Shown here: piece after piece, positions 27,201 through 34,311 of the stretch
Position numbering within the stretch: position 1 is the stretch's first letter
Layout: each line of letters opens with the position of its first letter
Source of the DNA: Parus major
Taxonomy: Eukaryota; Chordata; Aves; Passeriformes; Paridae
NCBI RefSeq assembly: GCF_001522545.3
Contig: NC_031770.1
Coordinates: 10,522,372 to 10,586,371, forward strand
DNA length: 64,000 bases
Direction of reading: 5' to 3'
The notes under the pieces: model-generated
Seen by the model: the letters and a program-made list of their open reading frames with translations, nothing else
Told to the model about the DNA's origin: nothing
The model's database searches: none
Made by a program: the position numbers and the translations under genes

Positions 27201-29244
27201 TCTTCCCCTGAGGGATAGGATAAGGAACCACAAAGCAGGTGAAGAAGCCCCTCAGTTACCTCAGTTGACAGTCCTGAGTGTGAATTTAAACAGCCATCAT
27301 TCCTCAGTTATGGTGAGCATGGCTAAAGCTCCTTTCAGGACTGGAGGAAAAGGCTGCACCAGACCAGACAATCTGCAGGATTGCTACCAACAGTTTCTGT
27401 GTAACACATTATTGCATTCAGTAATTTCACTTTTGAGGCAGCACAGCTTGAACAGCACGTCTTGCCTGGGGCTCAAAAGTAATTTAGAAGATAAACACAC
27501 AATTTATACTCTCAATAAAGGCCTAGGAAACAGAGGGGAAGCTGCTTCCTCCTCCCATCCAATGACATGTATTAGATGGATCCACTGTGACAAAAAGCAA
27601 ACCCTTGTTTGCTATTAAAAGATGATAAACTGATTTTGTGCACATCCTTCTGTCAACACCTGTAGTTGCCACTGTAATCTCAGGGGATACAAAAAAAAAG
27701 TCAGTACACACAGATTTTCATGACTGTATTTCTCCAAAGCAGTGTTTTCTTCCCCTCTCCTGCTTGTTACAGCTAGGAATTTTTATCCAACTCAAGACTT
27801 ACCTGTATTGAAGAAACTGCTCTTCCTGCACTGCTCGAGTCTCCCAGTCCAGGGGGCAGAGAGGGAGCACCGTGTCTGGAATGCCCATGCCAGGCTGGAG
27901 TAGGAACTGCAGCTCCCTTTCACTGGCACAGAAACAAACCCTGGGAACAAAGACAGACAGGTGTTTATAGGTAGCACATTTCCTTCCTTGAAACTGCATT
28001 TTCTGCAAATAAATGCATGGGAAGGAAAGCCAGTGATTTTCAAAGGGAATCAGACTTGAACCTTTTGTCTTGAAATGCAAAGCAGAATGTGGGAGGGAAA
28101 ACACTGCAACAGAAAATGTCACAAAGAGAGGAAGGCAAGAAGGCTTCGAGCATATTGCTGACAGAGTCCTTTCAATAAATTATTAAGGAGTAGTTGCAGC
28201 CTTTTATTTTTCCTGGTTTACCTGCAAGAAATGGTTGGGTTTTTTTAAGGATATTCTTGTGACTAGACTGTGAAAATGTTTCCCTCCACTAAGGAAACTC
28301 CACCAGGCTGTTTTCAAGCCCCTCTTAATGTTCAGGCTCTAATCAGAGCTTGGCACCACTTCATTACAGATTGCCTTGAGGATGAAAAGAGACCTGAAAT
28401 TCATTAACTACTTAGACTTTGTTTAAGAAAAGGATGATGAGAAAGTTTTTAGAGGACTGTAGAGGATAAATATATTTTCCTTTCCTTCTAAGTATACTTT
28501 AACCCCTGCTGGGGAAAAAAATAATACATCTGAGTTTTGAAAAGTGACTGAAGAAGATTAAAAACCAGAAAGAAAAATTACAGAAAAATAAGAGAAAACA
28601 AACTTGGATTCCTATTGACTAAAAACGTCCACCATGAGGTAAGAGAAGAAAGGTAGAAAGAATGTGTAGAAAATAATAATCTGAACCACGTCACTCCATC
28701 ATCTTAAGGCAGATGTTACTGCCCGTGTTCCTCTGCTGGGTGACCGATCCAGGTTTCCAAAAGCACAGCTGCCCTGCCCAGAACCCTGTAAGGATGAGGA
28801 AGATCTGCACCACCTAAACTTCCCTGATCCCGCAGCGAAACCCGGGAGCGGGGGAGGCACCAGGGGCTGCAGGTCACACCTCAGAGCCGTGGGAAGGCAG
28901 CAGGGACCCCGCAAAGCCTCACCCGCGCTGCCGTGCACGCACACCTCAGTGTCTGGATGTGCACACGGATGTCTGGATGTGCACACGGATGTCTGGATGT
29001 GCACACTGATGGATGTGCACACTGATGGATGTGCACACTGATGATGTCCGGGTGGGCACCCTCAGCGCGCTCCCCTCGCCCTGCGGGGCGTCCCCCCGCC
29101 TCCCCCGGGTCCTGCCCGGCTCGGTGGCCGCTGCCCTCCCCGCGGAGGTTCCCCCGCAGCCCGCTCTGCCCCATCACCTCTCCAGGCCGCTCGCAGCGCG
29201 CCGCGGGCACACGCCCGGCCGGCCGCCACCACCGCCGCCGCCAT
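2980..29244 (-). CDS. MRPS5: MRPS5, mitochondrial ribosomal protein uS5m (whole gene, 11 coding exons)
   Basis: The protein is a structural component of the mitochondrial 28S ribosomal subunit. By analogy with bacterial S5 it sits near the mRNA entry and decoding region. The coding sequence is join of the complement of 29244-29178, 27940-27803, 18072-17947, 17640-17407, 15009-14975, 8187-8097, 7405-7359, 6730-6673, 5851-5789, 4698-4562 and 3204-2980. All ten introns are GT-AG and all phases agree, giving 406 residues. Domains: Arg/Ala-rich presequence (about 1-30), Lys-rich extension (about 85-105), charged coiled region (about 130-165), S5 N-terminal domain (about 200-265, [14 protein letters not shown] at 224-237), S5 C-terminal domain (about 275-345) and an acidic tail region. 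Identity rests on recalled vertebrate MRPS5, whose human form has about 430 residues; most of the difference is near the N terminus. No frameshift or internal stop was seen. Confidence 0.97.
4562..4698 (-). CDS. MRPS5: MRPS5 coding exon 10 (S5 C-terminal domain)
   Basis: Bounded by ccccag|GG and ACAG|gtgggt, it encodes residues 288-332. [21 protein letters not shown] and [10 protein letters not shown] are near-identical to vertebrate MRPS5 and form the S5 C-terminal domain core. The exon ends in [10 protein letters not shown] at phase 0. Confidence 0.97.
5789..5851 (-). CDS. MRPS5: MRPS5 coding exon 9 (63 nt)
   Basis: Bounded by ctccag|TT and AAAG|gtaata, it encodes [20 protein letters not shown] between two split codons. 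It aligns with human [20 protein letters not shown], the strand linking the two halves of the S5 domain. Confidence 0.95.
6451..6555 (-). mobile_element. CR1 3' tail fragment in MRPS5 intron 8
   Basis: CACAGAATCATGGAATTGTT followed by GGTTGGAAAGGACC and TCATCTGGTCCAACCCCTCC is the reverse complement of the CR1 3' end. The element therefore runs on the minus strand, 5'-truncated near 6555. Confidence 0.85.
6673..6730 (-). CDS. MRPS5: MRPS5 coding exon 8 (58 nt)
   Basis: Bounded by ccctag|GC and ACAA|gtaagt, it encodes [19 protein letters not shown] plus the first base of an Ile codon. It aligns with the human [20 protein letters not shown] segment, the end of the S5 N-terminal domain. Confidence 0.95.
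6880..7227 (+). mobile_element. CR1 fragment in MRPS5 intron 7
   Basis: It begins AGTCTGGAGGAGGCTCAGGGGAGACC-like and includes the CACTGGAACAGGCTGGC block. It ends GATGATCTTAAAGGGC and TAACCTAAATCATTCAG, the standard order of a CR1 3' untranslated region in plus orientation. Confidence 0.85.
7359..7405 (-). CDS. MRPS5: MRPS5 coding exon 7 (47 nt, glycine-rich motif completed)
   Basis: Bounded by cttgcag|GT and GAAA|gtatgt, it encodes [15 protein letters not shown] after a split Gly codon. Joined to the previous exon it gives [14 protein letters not shown], the S5 family hallmark. Phase is 1 at the left junction and 0 at the right. Confidence 0.96.
8097..8187 (-). CDS. MRPS5: MRPS5 coding exon 6 (S5 domain, first half of glycine-rich motif)
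   Basis: The acceptor is tcctcag|GT and the donor is GCAG|gtatgt. It encodes residues 201-230, starting [20 protein letters not shown] and ending in [10 protein letters not shown]. This is the core of the S5 N-terminal RNA-binding domain: the conserved basic loop (EGRKKS) and the glycine-rich signature, which is completed in the next exon. Confidence 0.97.
8188..14974 (-). other. MRPS5: MRPS5 intron 5 (6.8 kb)
   Basis: Apart from the CR1 copy at 8770-9014, this intron is AT-rich with no recognised element or nested gene. A purine-rich frame near 11440-11560 has no splice or homology support. Confidence 0.8.
8770..9014 (+). mobile_element. CR1 fragment in MRPS5 intron 5
   Basis: GTTTAGGTTGGATATCAG, CACCCAGTGGGTGGTTGAGC and CACTGGAACAGGCTCCCC lead to CCTTCCAACTCAGAATATTC, a CR1 3' region in plus orientation. 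The 5' limit is uncertain and could extend to about 8600. Confidence 0.85.
14975..15009 (-). CDS. MRPS5: MRPS5 coding exon 5 (35-nt small exon)
   Basis: This 35-nt exon is bounded by caacag|AA and CGAG|gtaagc. With the split Glu codon it encodes [12 protein letters not shown], matching the human ETYEDFDTRILE that leads into the S5 domain. It was placed by homology and phase; it is far too short for ORF-based calling. Confidence 0.94.
15371..15446 (+). mobile_element. CR1 3' tail in MRPS5 intron 4
   Basis: A short CR1 end reads TCTGGACTAGATGACCTG, TCTTCCAACTCAACC and ends TGATTCTATG, the characteristic terminal repeat. It is heavily 5'-truncated. Confidence 0.8.
17407..17640 (-). CDS. MRPS5: MRPS5 coding exon 4 (largest internal exon)
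   Basis: The acceptor is ttttaag|GA and the donor is GGAG|gtaaga. It encodes residues 112-188. Recognisable blocks are [11 protein letters not shown], a Lys/Glu-rich helical stretch ([17 protein letters not shown]) and [19 protein letters not shown], which matches the conserved Trp/Gly/Pro block before the S5 domain in vertebrate MRPS5. A long open frame lies on the opposite strand here and is treated as a shadow. Confidence 0.96.
17947..18072 (-). CDS. MRPS5: MRPS5 coding exon 3 (Lys-rich extension)
   Basis: A long T tract and cag acceptor precede [14 protein letters not shown], a highly conserved MRPS5 stretch. It is followed by a strongly basic run ([14 protein letters not shown]) and [11 protein letters not shown]. 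The donor is GAAG|gtagat. It encodes residues 70-110 plus split codons. The basic patch is typical of the mitochondrion-specific extension and probably contacts rRNA. Confidence 0.95.
18823..19620 (-). mobile_element. CR1 copy interrupted by an assembly gap in MRPS5 intron 2
   Basis: Left of the gap, TCATCTGGTCCAACCTCCCT, GCAGGGCCATCCCAGAGCA and the text to 18972 are the reverse complement of a CR1 3' region. Right of the gap, GAATTTCAGGAGGTTCTTCC could be the continuation of the same copy. Bases 18973-19567 are N, so the extent and right boundary are uncertain. Confidence 0.65.
18973..19567. other. Assembly gap (595 N)
   Basis: A run of N inside MRPS5 intron 2 with CR1 sequence on its left side. 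No coding exon is missing here, because exons 2 and 3 join in phase. Confidence 1.
25550..25632 (+). mobile_element. CR1 3' tail in MRPS5 intron 2
   Basis: GAAGGTGTCCCCAGCCACAG, GGTCCTTCCTACCCAAACCA and TTCTGTGATCCC match the CR1 terminal region in plus orientation. Confidence 0.75.
27803..27940 (-). CDS. MRPS5: MRPS5 coding exon 2
   Basis: The acceptor is ttcccag|GG and the donor is ACAG|gtaagt. It encodes residues 24-68 plus split codons at both ends. The peptide is poorly conserved and Ser-rich, without acidic residues except one Glu, which fits presequence and linker. The end, SSFFNT followed by [11 protein letters not shown] in the next exon, aligns with the human segment around FFTKLTADELWKGAL. 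This region is shorter than in human MRPS5. Confidence 0.88.
28950..29045. repeat. Minisatellite in MRPS5 intron 1
   Basis: Imperfect tandem repeats are built on GGATGTCTGGATGTGCACAC (20 bp, about three copies), followed by shorter 16-bp copies of TGATGGATGTGCACAC. The array sits at the intronic border of the CpG island. Confidence 0.9.
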
Positions 29245-29570
29245 GACGGGCCCCAGCGCCCTCCCGGCCACCGTCCTGAGGTGCCCCGCGCTGCCTGATG
29301 ACAAAGCGCGGGGAGCGAGGGAACGGCTGGCGATAAAGCAGGGCGGAGAGGCGAAAGCCAGCGGCTGCCGCTCAGCTAAAGCCTCTGCTGCCGCTGTAGT
29401 GGAGCCTTTGCTGCCACCCTGCCCCTGCCGCTTCTTGCACCGTTAACAATCCCACACAGGCAGGCCGTGGACAGCCCCAAAGGGAAAGGCCCCGGCAGGT
29501 CCCCAGCGCCCGCCATGGCGGGGCCCGTCCGTGTGTGCGGAGCCCGGTCCGGGCTTGCGTTCTCTGAAGC
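29050..29570. promoter_or_regulatory. CpG island promoter of MRPS5
   Basis: This segment is very GC-rich and dense in CpG, in sharp contrast to the AT-rich flanks. It contains MRPS5 exon 1, the start of intron 1 and about 325 bp upstream of the ATG. A GGGCGG Sp1-type box is at 29341-29346, and I see no TATA box near the start, as is usual for housekeeping genes of the mitochondrial ribosome. Transcription probably starts within 29245-29450 on the minus strand. The island could also drive divergent transcription. Confidence 0.8.
29178..29244 (-). CDS. MRPS5: MRPS5 coding exon 1 (start codon, presequence)
   Basis: This exon encodes residues 1-22 plus the first base of codon 23. The ATG is the first in-frame ATG in the CpG island and has G at -3 and G at +4. 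The peptide is Ala/Arg-rich (Arg at 10, 14, 18 and 22) with no acidic residue, as expected of a mitochondrial targeting sequence. It ends GAGAG|gtgatg. The reading frame continues upstream only to a TTG, so no longer ATG-initiated form is visible. Confidence 0.9.
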
Positions 29571-29631
29571 CTCTCTTTTAGGAGAGACTCTTTTTAGGGA
29601 CTTATTTTCCAGCACCACTGGTGTCTCATAG
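29515..29631 (+). other. Divergent 38-codon ORF at the CpG island edge (unproven)
   Basis: An ATG in strong Kozak context (GCCATGG) opens a frame of 38 codons ending with TAG at 29629-29631, directed away from MRPS5. It lies in the CpG island and stops 3 bp before the target duplication of the adjacent LTR. I recognise no homology. It could be a leader ORF of a divergent non-coding transcript or chance. Confidence 0.15.
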
Positions 29632-29638
29632 TTCGAAC

Positions 29639-30238
29639 TGTTATAGATACATGTTATATTATTGGCTTTTCGCAAATATTGATATGACGGTTATATGTAT
29701 GGGGTTAGAAAACTTCGTTGGGTTGATATGGTTCCTTCTATTTCTGTTATTGATGAAGCTTAGAAATAGTGGTATAATATACATATATGTTGAGCTATGG
29801 CACAGTATTAAAGCAAGAACTATTTTTGTTTGTATAACCCAAAGACTGAAAAAGATGGTTAGAGATCCCCCATTCTTATATTATCTTATCCAGATGAAGA
29901 CAGCAGTGACCAGAGCTCTGGGGGAGAAATTTATTGCATTTCTGTTATCAGGGAATATGAAACTCGGTGGAGCCAAGAAGATGGATTTATTGAGAAGGGG
30001 GCGAGTCAAAAACTAAACAAAGAAACATCCAAAACTTAAAGAGAATGTTTGAATCATGTATGAGAATTTATGAACATGCAGTGGGGTTCTGTTTTTAAGG
30101 ACAATCCTTTGTTAGTAAGGTGTGCTCTCTTGGCTGAATGCAGAGACACCCGGCCATATCTGTTCACTTTATCTCCTAACTGTCTTTTTATTAAACTTTT
30201 AAATTGTATATAAAAATGTGTGAACCTCGTTTTTCACA
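29639..30238 (+). mobile_element. Probable solo LTR of an endogenous retrovirus (class I-like)
   Basis: A 600-bp block starts TGTTATAG and ends TTTTCACA (TGT...ACA termini). It is flanked on both sides by GAAC (29635-29638 and 30239-30242), a 4-bp target duplication as made by class I elements. ATTAAA at 30190-30195 could be its poly(A) signal, which suggests plus orientation. The 3' end resembles passerine class I LTRs as I remember them. No internal retroviral sequence or second LTR is present, so it is a solo LTR. It lies about 0.4 kb upstream of the MRPS5 ATG. Confidence 0.7.
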
Positions 30239-30834
30239 GAACTACACCTTTGAAGTTGTTAATGCTTCATTTCCCAATACTTGGAATAAATAGGGTTAGG
30301 GAGGTGTTTAGGGTTTTGCTCTTGTTACAGCACTGCTGTTGTCCACAAAAATCGGTGGACAAGCCAATAAGTGCACACTTCAGAGAGACATTGGTTGATT
30401 ATTTCAGAGTTGCATAAACCTGGGTGCTGGGTGATATTCCAAAGATCAAGGAGTTAATGCTCATTGGCTACAAATTACATAATTCTCTTGGTAATTTGTC
30501 AGTTAGTAATTGCTTAATGACTCTTTTGCTTCTCATGCTAATTAGCCCACGTGCTGGGGTGTTTCTCTTGGTCAGAGGTGGGCTCTCAGCTGGTGTTTGT
30601 GATCTGGGCCTGCTGGAATTACCTTTTACCCAGGCAGAGCTGATTCAGCACAGTCACCGAATTGTCTTTACTGCTTCCTTATCTTGGGAGTTCTGTTAAA
30701 TGTCCTTGGAGCCCATAAATTCTGCATTCTTTGTGTCCACTATCAGTGGTACATCCTTCTTCCCAAGCCTGGTTAACCTCCCCCTGGGTCTGAGATCACT
30801 GAAGTGTGTCCAGCCCTAGGCCTGAATGAGGCAA
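30239..30834. other. Intergenic, no gene seen
   Basis: AT-rich single-copy-looking DNA lies between the solo LTR and the CR1 copy. Only short frames without recognisable homology are present. Confidence 0.6.
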
Positions 30835-32100
30835 TTCTCCCCACAGGTATCCAGCACTGGCTGCTGGGGGGAGAGCCCGACCCCAGCTGGACTCACCCTC
30901 CTGTCTCAGGGAGTTGTAGAGTGCTGAGGTCACCTCTGAGCCTCCTTTTCTCCAGATTAACCCCCCCCACCAGCTCCCTCAGCTGCTCCTCACAGGATTT
31001 GTGCTCCAGACCCTTCCCCAGCTCCATTGTCCTTCCCTGGACTCTCTCCAGCCCCTCCCTGTCCTTCTGGAGCTGGGGGGCCCAGAACTGGACACAGCAC
31101 TCGAGGTGTGGCCTCACCAGTACTGAGTGCAGGGAATGAATTCCATGTCCAGGAACACCATTCCTGATCCAGGCCAGGTGCCTCTGGCCTTGCTGGGCAC
31201 ACCTGGCTCATGTTCAGTCTGCTGCCATCCAACACCCCCAGCTCCCTTTCCTCTGGGGCCCTCTCCAGCCACTCTGCCCCAGCCCGTGGTGCTGAGGGGG
31301 TTGTTGAGGCCAAAGTGCAGGACCTGGCACTTGGCACTGCTGAACCTCATACAATTGGCCTAAGGCATGGATCCAGCCTGTCCAGGTCCCTCTGCAGAGC
31401 CTTCTTGCCCTCCAGCAAGTCAGCACTCCCACCAAACTGGCTGTCATCCACAGATTTACTGCAGCTGCTCTCAATCCCCTCATCCAGATCACTGGTAAAG
31501 ACAGGGCCCAGCACTGATCCCTGGGGATGCCACCAGACACATTCTGGATGCAGCACCATTCCCCACCACACCCTGGGCCTGGCCATCCAGGCAGTTCTTA
31601 CCCCAGCAAGGAGAGCTGCTGTCCAAGCCATGTGCTGCCAGCTTTTCCCCGAGAATGCTGTGGAAGATGGTGTCAAAGGCTTTGCTGAAGTTCAGGTGGA
31701 CACATCCACAGCTTTCCCCTTTTTCCCACACAGTAATAAGGTCATTTGGTCATAAAAGGAGATCTGGTTGGCCAGACAGGACCTGCCTTTCCCAAACCCA
31801 TTCTGTCTGTCCTTGATGCCCTGGTTGTCCTGTATGTGCTGTGTGATCACACTCAAGATCTGTTCCATAACCTCCCCAGGCACTGAGGCCAGGCTGACAG
31901 GCCTGGAGCTCTCCAGATCCTCCTTCCAACCCTTCCTGTGGATGAGTGTCACACTGACCAGCCTCCAGTCACCTGGGGCCTCTGTGGTCAGCCAGGGCTG
32001 ATGGTGAATGATGGGCAGTGGCTTGGTGAGCCCTTCCAGCAGCTCCCTCAGTGCCCTAGGATAGATCTCATCCAATCCCATAGACTTGTGAGAGTGCAAA
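30835..32100 (-). mobile_element. CR1 LINE fragment with decayed reverse transcriptase
   Basis: Read on the minus strand, this is the C-terminal half of CR1 ORF2 followed by part of the distal region. Recognisable pieces are [52 protein letters not shown] and AKCQVLHFGLNNPL, as in CR1 reverse transcriptases. They fall in different frames, so there are several frameshifts. The catalytic FADD region reads SVDD. The copy is 5'-truncated near 32100 and its 3' end stops near 30835 without the terminal ATTCTATG repeat. It is non-functional. Confidence 0.9.
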
Positions 32101-33118
32101 GTTGCTTTAGGAGCTGCTCAGGACCCTAAAATCCCTCACAGCAAGGGTAAGAAGGTGGCCTGGCAGTTCAGCTGCACACACCTTGTCCCCTTGGGGTGGG
32201 ATGTGTCTCTGCACAGTGACTGCCACTGTGGCTGTGGGCTGCCAAGGATGAGAAGGCAGAATGCTAGGGAATGCTTGCTCTTTCAGAACAGTGTCTAGGA
32301 CAAGGAAAATTTTTCTGGTGAAAAATTCTCAAGAAATTGACAGCAGGTTTTGGGTTTTTTCCCCCCTTCTTATTTTCTCCTTTCTGTGCAGCAAAGGCAG
32401 TGGAGTTCTTGGTCTAAACCCCATCTTTTACAATACAGGCATGTTTGTATACTGCATTACCAATCTCCTTTCTGATGCACTGGTTTCAGTATTAAAGACT
32501 ACAGTAATAACAAATTGCTTCATTGGCATCAGTGAGCAGAAGCACACAGCCTACAGTGCCTTCAGTATTTGTCATACATTCAACATGCAACACAATGATT
32601 GCTCTGTACCTTATGGGACAAAAATACACCCAGAAGCTGTAAAGAAGAATTTCCTGTAGTGTTCTGGCAGGGACAATGCTGCTGGCAGAAAATTGATGCA
32701 AGACATAATCTTTTAAACAGGATTTTTATCTTATCTTCTGGCACTTTAAATATGGCCATTCTCACAGTGTTAAGATATCGCATGTGTCAGGACGTGACCC
32801 TGACAGTGTCACTGAGGATAAAACCAATTAGTCCCTCATAAATTCCTGCAGTGATGTTCACTGAGGTATTTATTTCCAGTTCTTCCTTTTGGAAGTAATT
32901 GTGTCATGTGGAGAATTAAACTCTCTTTTATATTTATGCACTGGGTGATGTAATGGAAATGCCACTTTCTGTGCATCATTTGCCAAAGAGAAGGAATTTG
33001 CCTTGTACAAATTTGTTAGCCAGGCAGTGAAATGACTGTTTAGTCACTGTACCTTGTTACACTGGGACAGCTGCTCAGTGCCAGCAGTTGAACAGGGCTG
33101 AGGTTTCTTGTCTTGTGC

Positions 33119-33174
33119 CAGTGGGAATTGCTTTATGTACTAACCACAGTGGGAATTGCTTTATGTACTAACCA
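33119..33174. repeat. Perfect 28-bp tandem duplication
   Basis: A 28-bp unit beginning CAGTGGGAATTGCTTTATGT occurs twice head to tail with no mismatch. The sequence is not low-complexity, so this looks like a recent duplication or slippage event. Confidence 0.95.
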
Positions 33175-34291
33175 GCCTCTCAGAATGCTGCATAGATTTA
33201 AAAAGATGTAGAAAAAGTAATATACAGTCCTGAAAACCAGTTCCTGAAGGTCAGCTTAAAGATTAAACTCAAAGAGGATGAATTTCCTCCTTCTTGAGAG
33301 TTACTGCACTTACTTTCTTCCCATCACCTCTAAAAAAATGGAGCTACATTTTAAAGAAAGGCTTTCTAAAAGGGTCTAAACCACCTTGGAGCAAAAGCTG
33401 CATTTAATATCCCACTGCGCTCCTGTGAGACACATATCAGTCTGTCCTGCACTGGAATACTTTCAGCAAAGTGATGTTAACATCTATTTCTTTGATGTCT
33501 CAGGGCACAGAAAAAAATTCCATCATATCTGGTAACTGGTTTGGATCAGGATTAGTCATCGATTTGTGAACGGTGCTGCTGCCACTGGGAGGGGCACAAT
33601 GCAGGCTGATAATGGACTGTACAAGGGCAGGCTTCCTGCTCCAATAAAGGAAGAATTGTGCACTCTATTGCCAGCAAACAAAAATTCCAGAGATGAGATT
33701 TTGATTAGGGTTTTTCCCGTCTCTGAATAACAGCAAAGTCTCAATCTAGTTAATTTGTATCTGCAAGACTGATAATTTTAAACAACTGATAACATAAAAC
33801 ACTGGGGGGTTTTTTTTTGTTGTTTTTTATTTTGCCTGGCTCATTGCTTGTAAATCTCTAATGCTTTAAAGTCACTCCCCAGGGCATATTTTCCCATTGT
33901 AAAAGCAATATCAAACAAATGCATCACACAGCATTGGCTCCTCCTTGGTAGGAACTTCAGATACGCAGGGAGAAAGCAGAATAGATTCTCCATGGAAACC
34001 TGGAGTTTGCTTTTGTACATCTTGGGAGCTGATGAATGAATCCTGTTTCAACGAGGTGTCATGAAAGATGCCAGACCATCAGCAGGATCCATGAGGCCAT
34101 GAGGGTGTACCTTGCCAGAGTGCAGATGCTTTTATCAAAGTGGTTTTAGGGTTTCTGCCAAAAACCTGCTTCTCCCCAGCCAGGCAGCAGTGATTGATAC
34201 CCCATCTCCCAGGTGGTCACTCCTTTGTTTTGTGGCAGGAAAATCAAAATCCCCTTTGCAAATGCTACCCCTACAGTTCCTGCCTGTGCCA

Positions 34292-34311
34292 TGGTTTAAC
34301 CCCAGCCAACA
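34292..34311 (-). mobile_element. Possible relic of the same LTR family
   Basis: Twenty bases are identical to 60113-60132, the terminal part of the ERVL-like LTR (TGGTTTAACCCCAGCCAACA). No similarity is visible on either side, so this is either a tiny relic or a chance match. Confidence 0.3.

Larger units (their letters stand above)
18073..27802 (-). other. MRPS5: MRPS5 intron 2 (9.7 kb)
   Basis: The largest intron. It holds a gapped CR1 copy (18823-19620), a CR1 tail (25550-25632) and several A or T runs (for example 20496-20510, 20632-20675 and 24815-24829). No nested gene or small RNA was recognised. Confidence 0.8.

Noticed and set aside
29178..29304. Upstream in-frame start for MRPS5 at 29304
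   Set aside because: The codon there is TTG; the first ATG in frame is at 29244 and has a good context.
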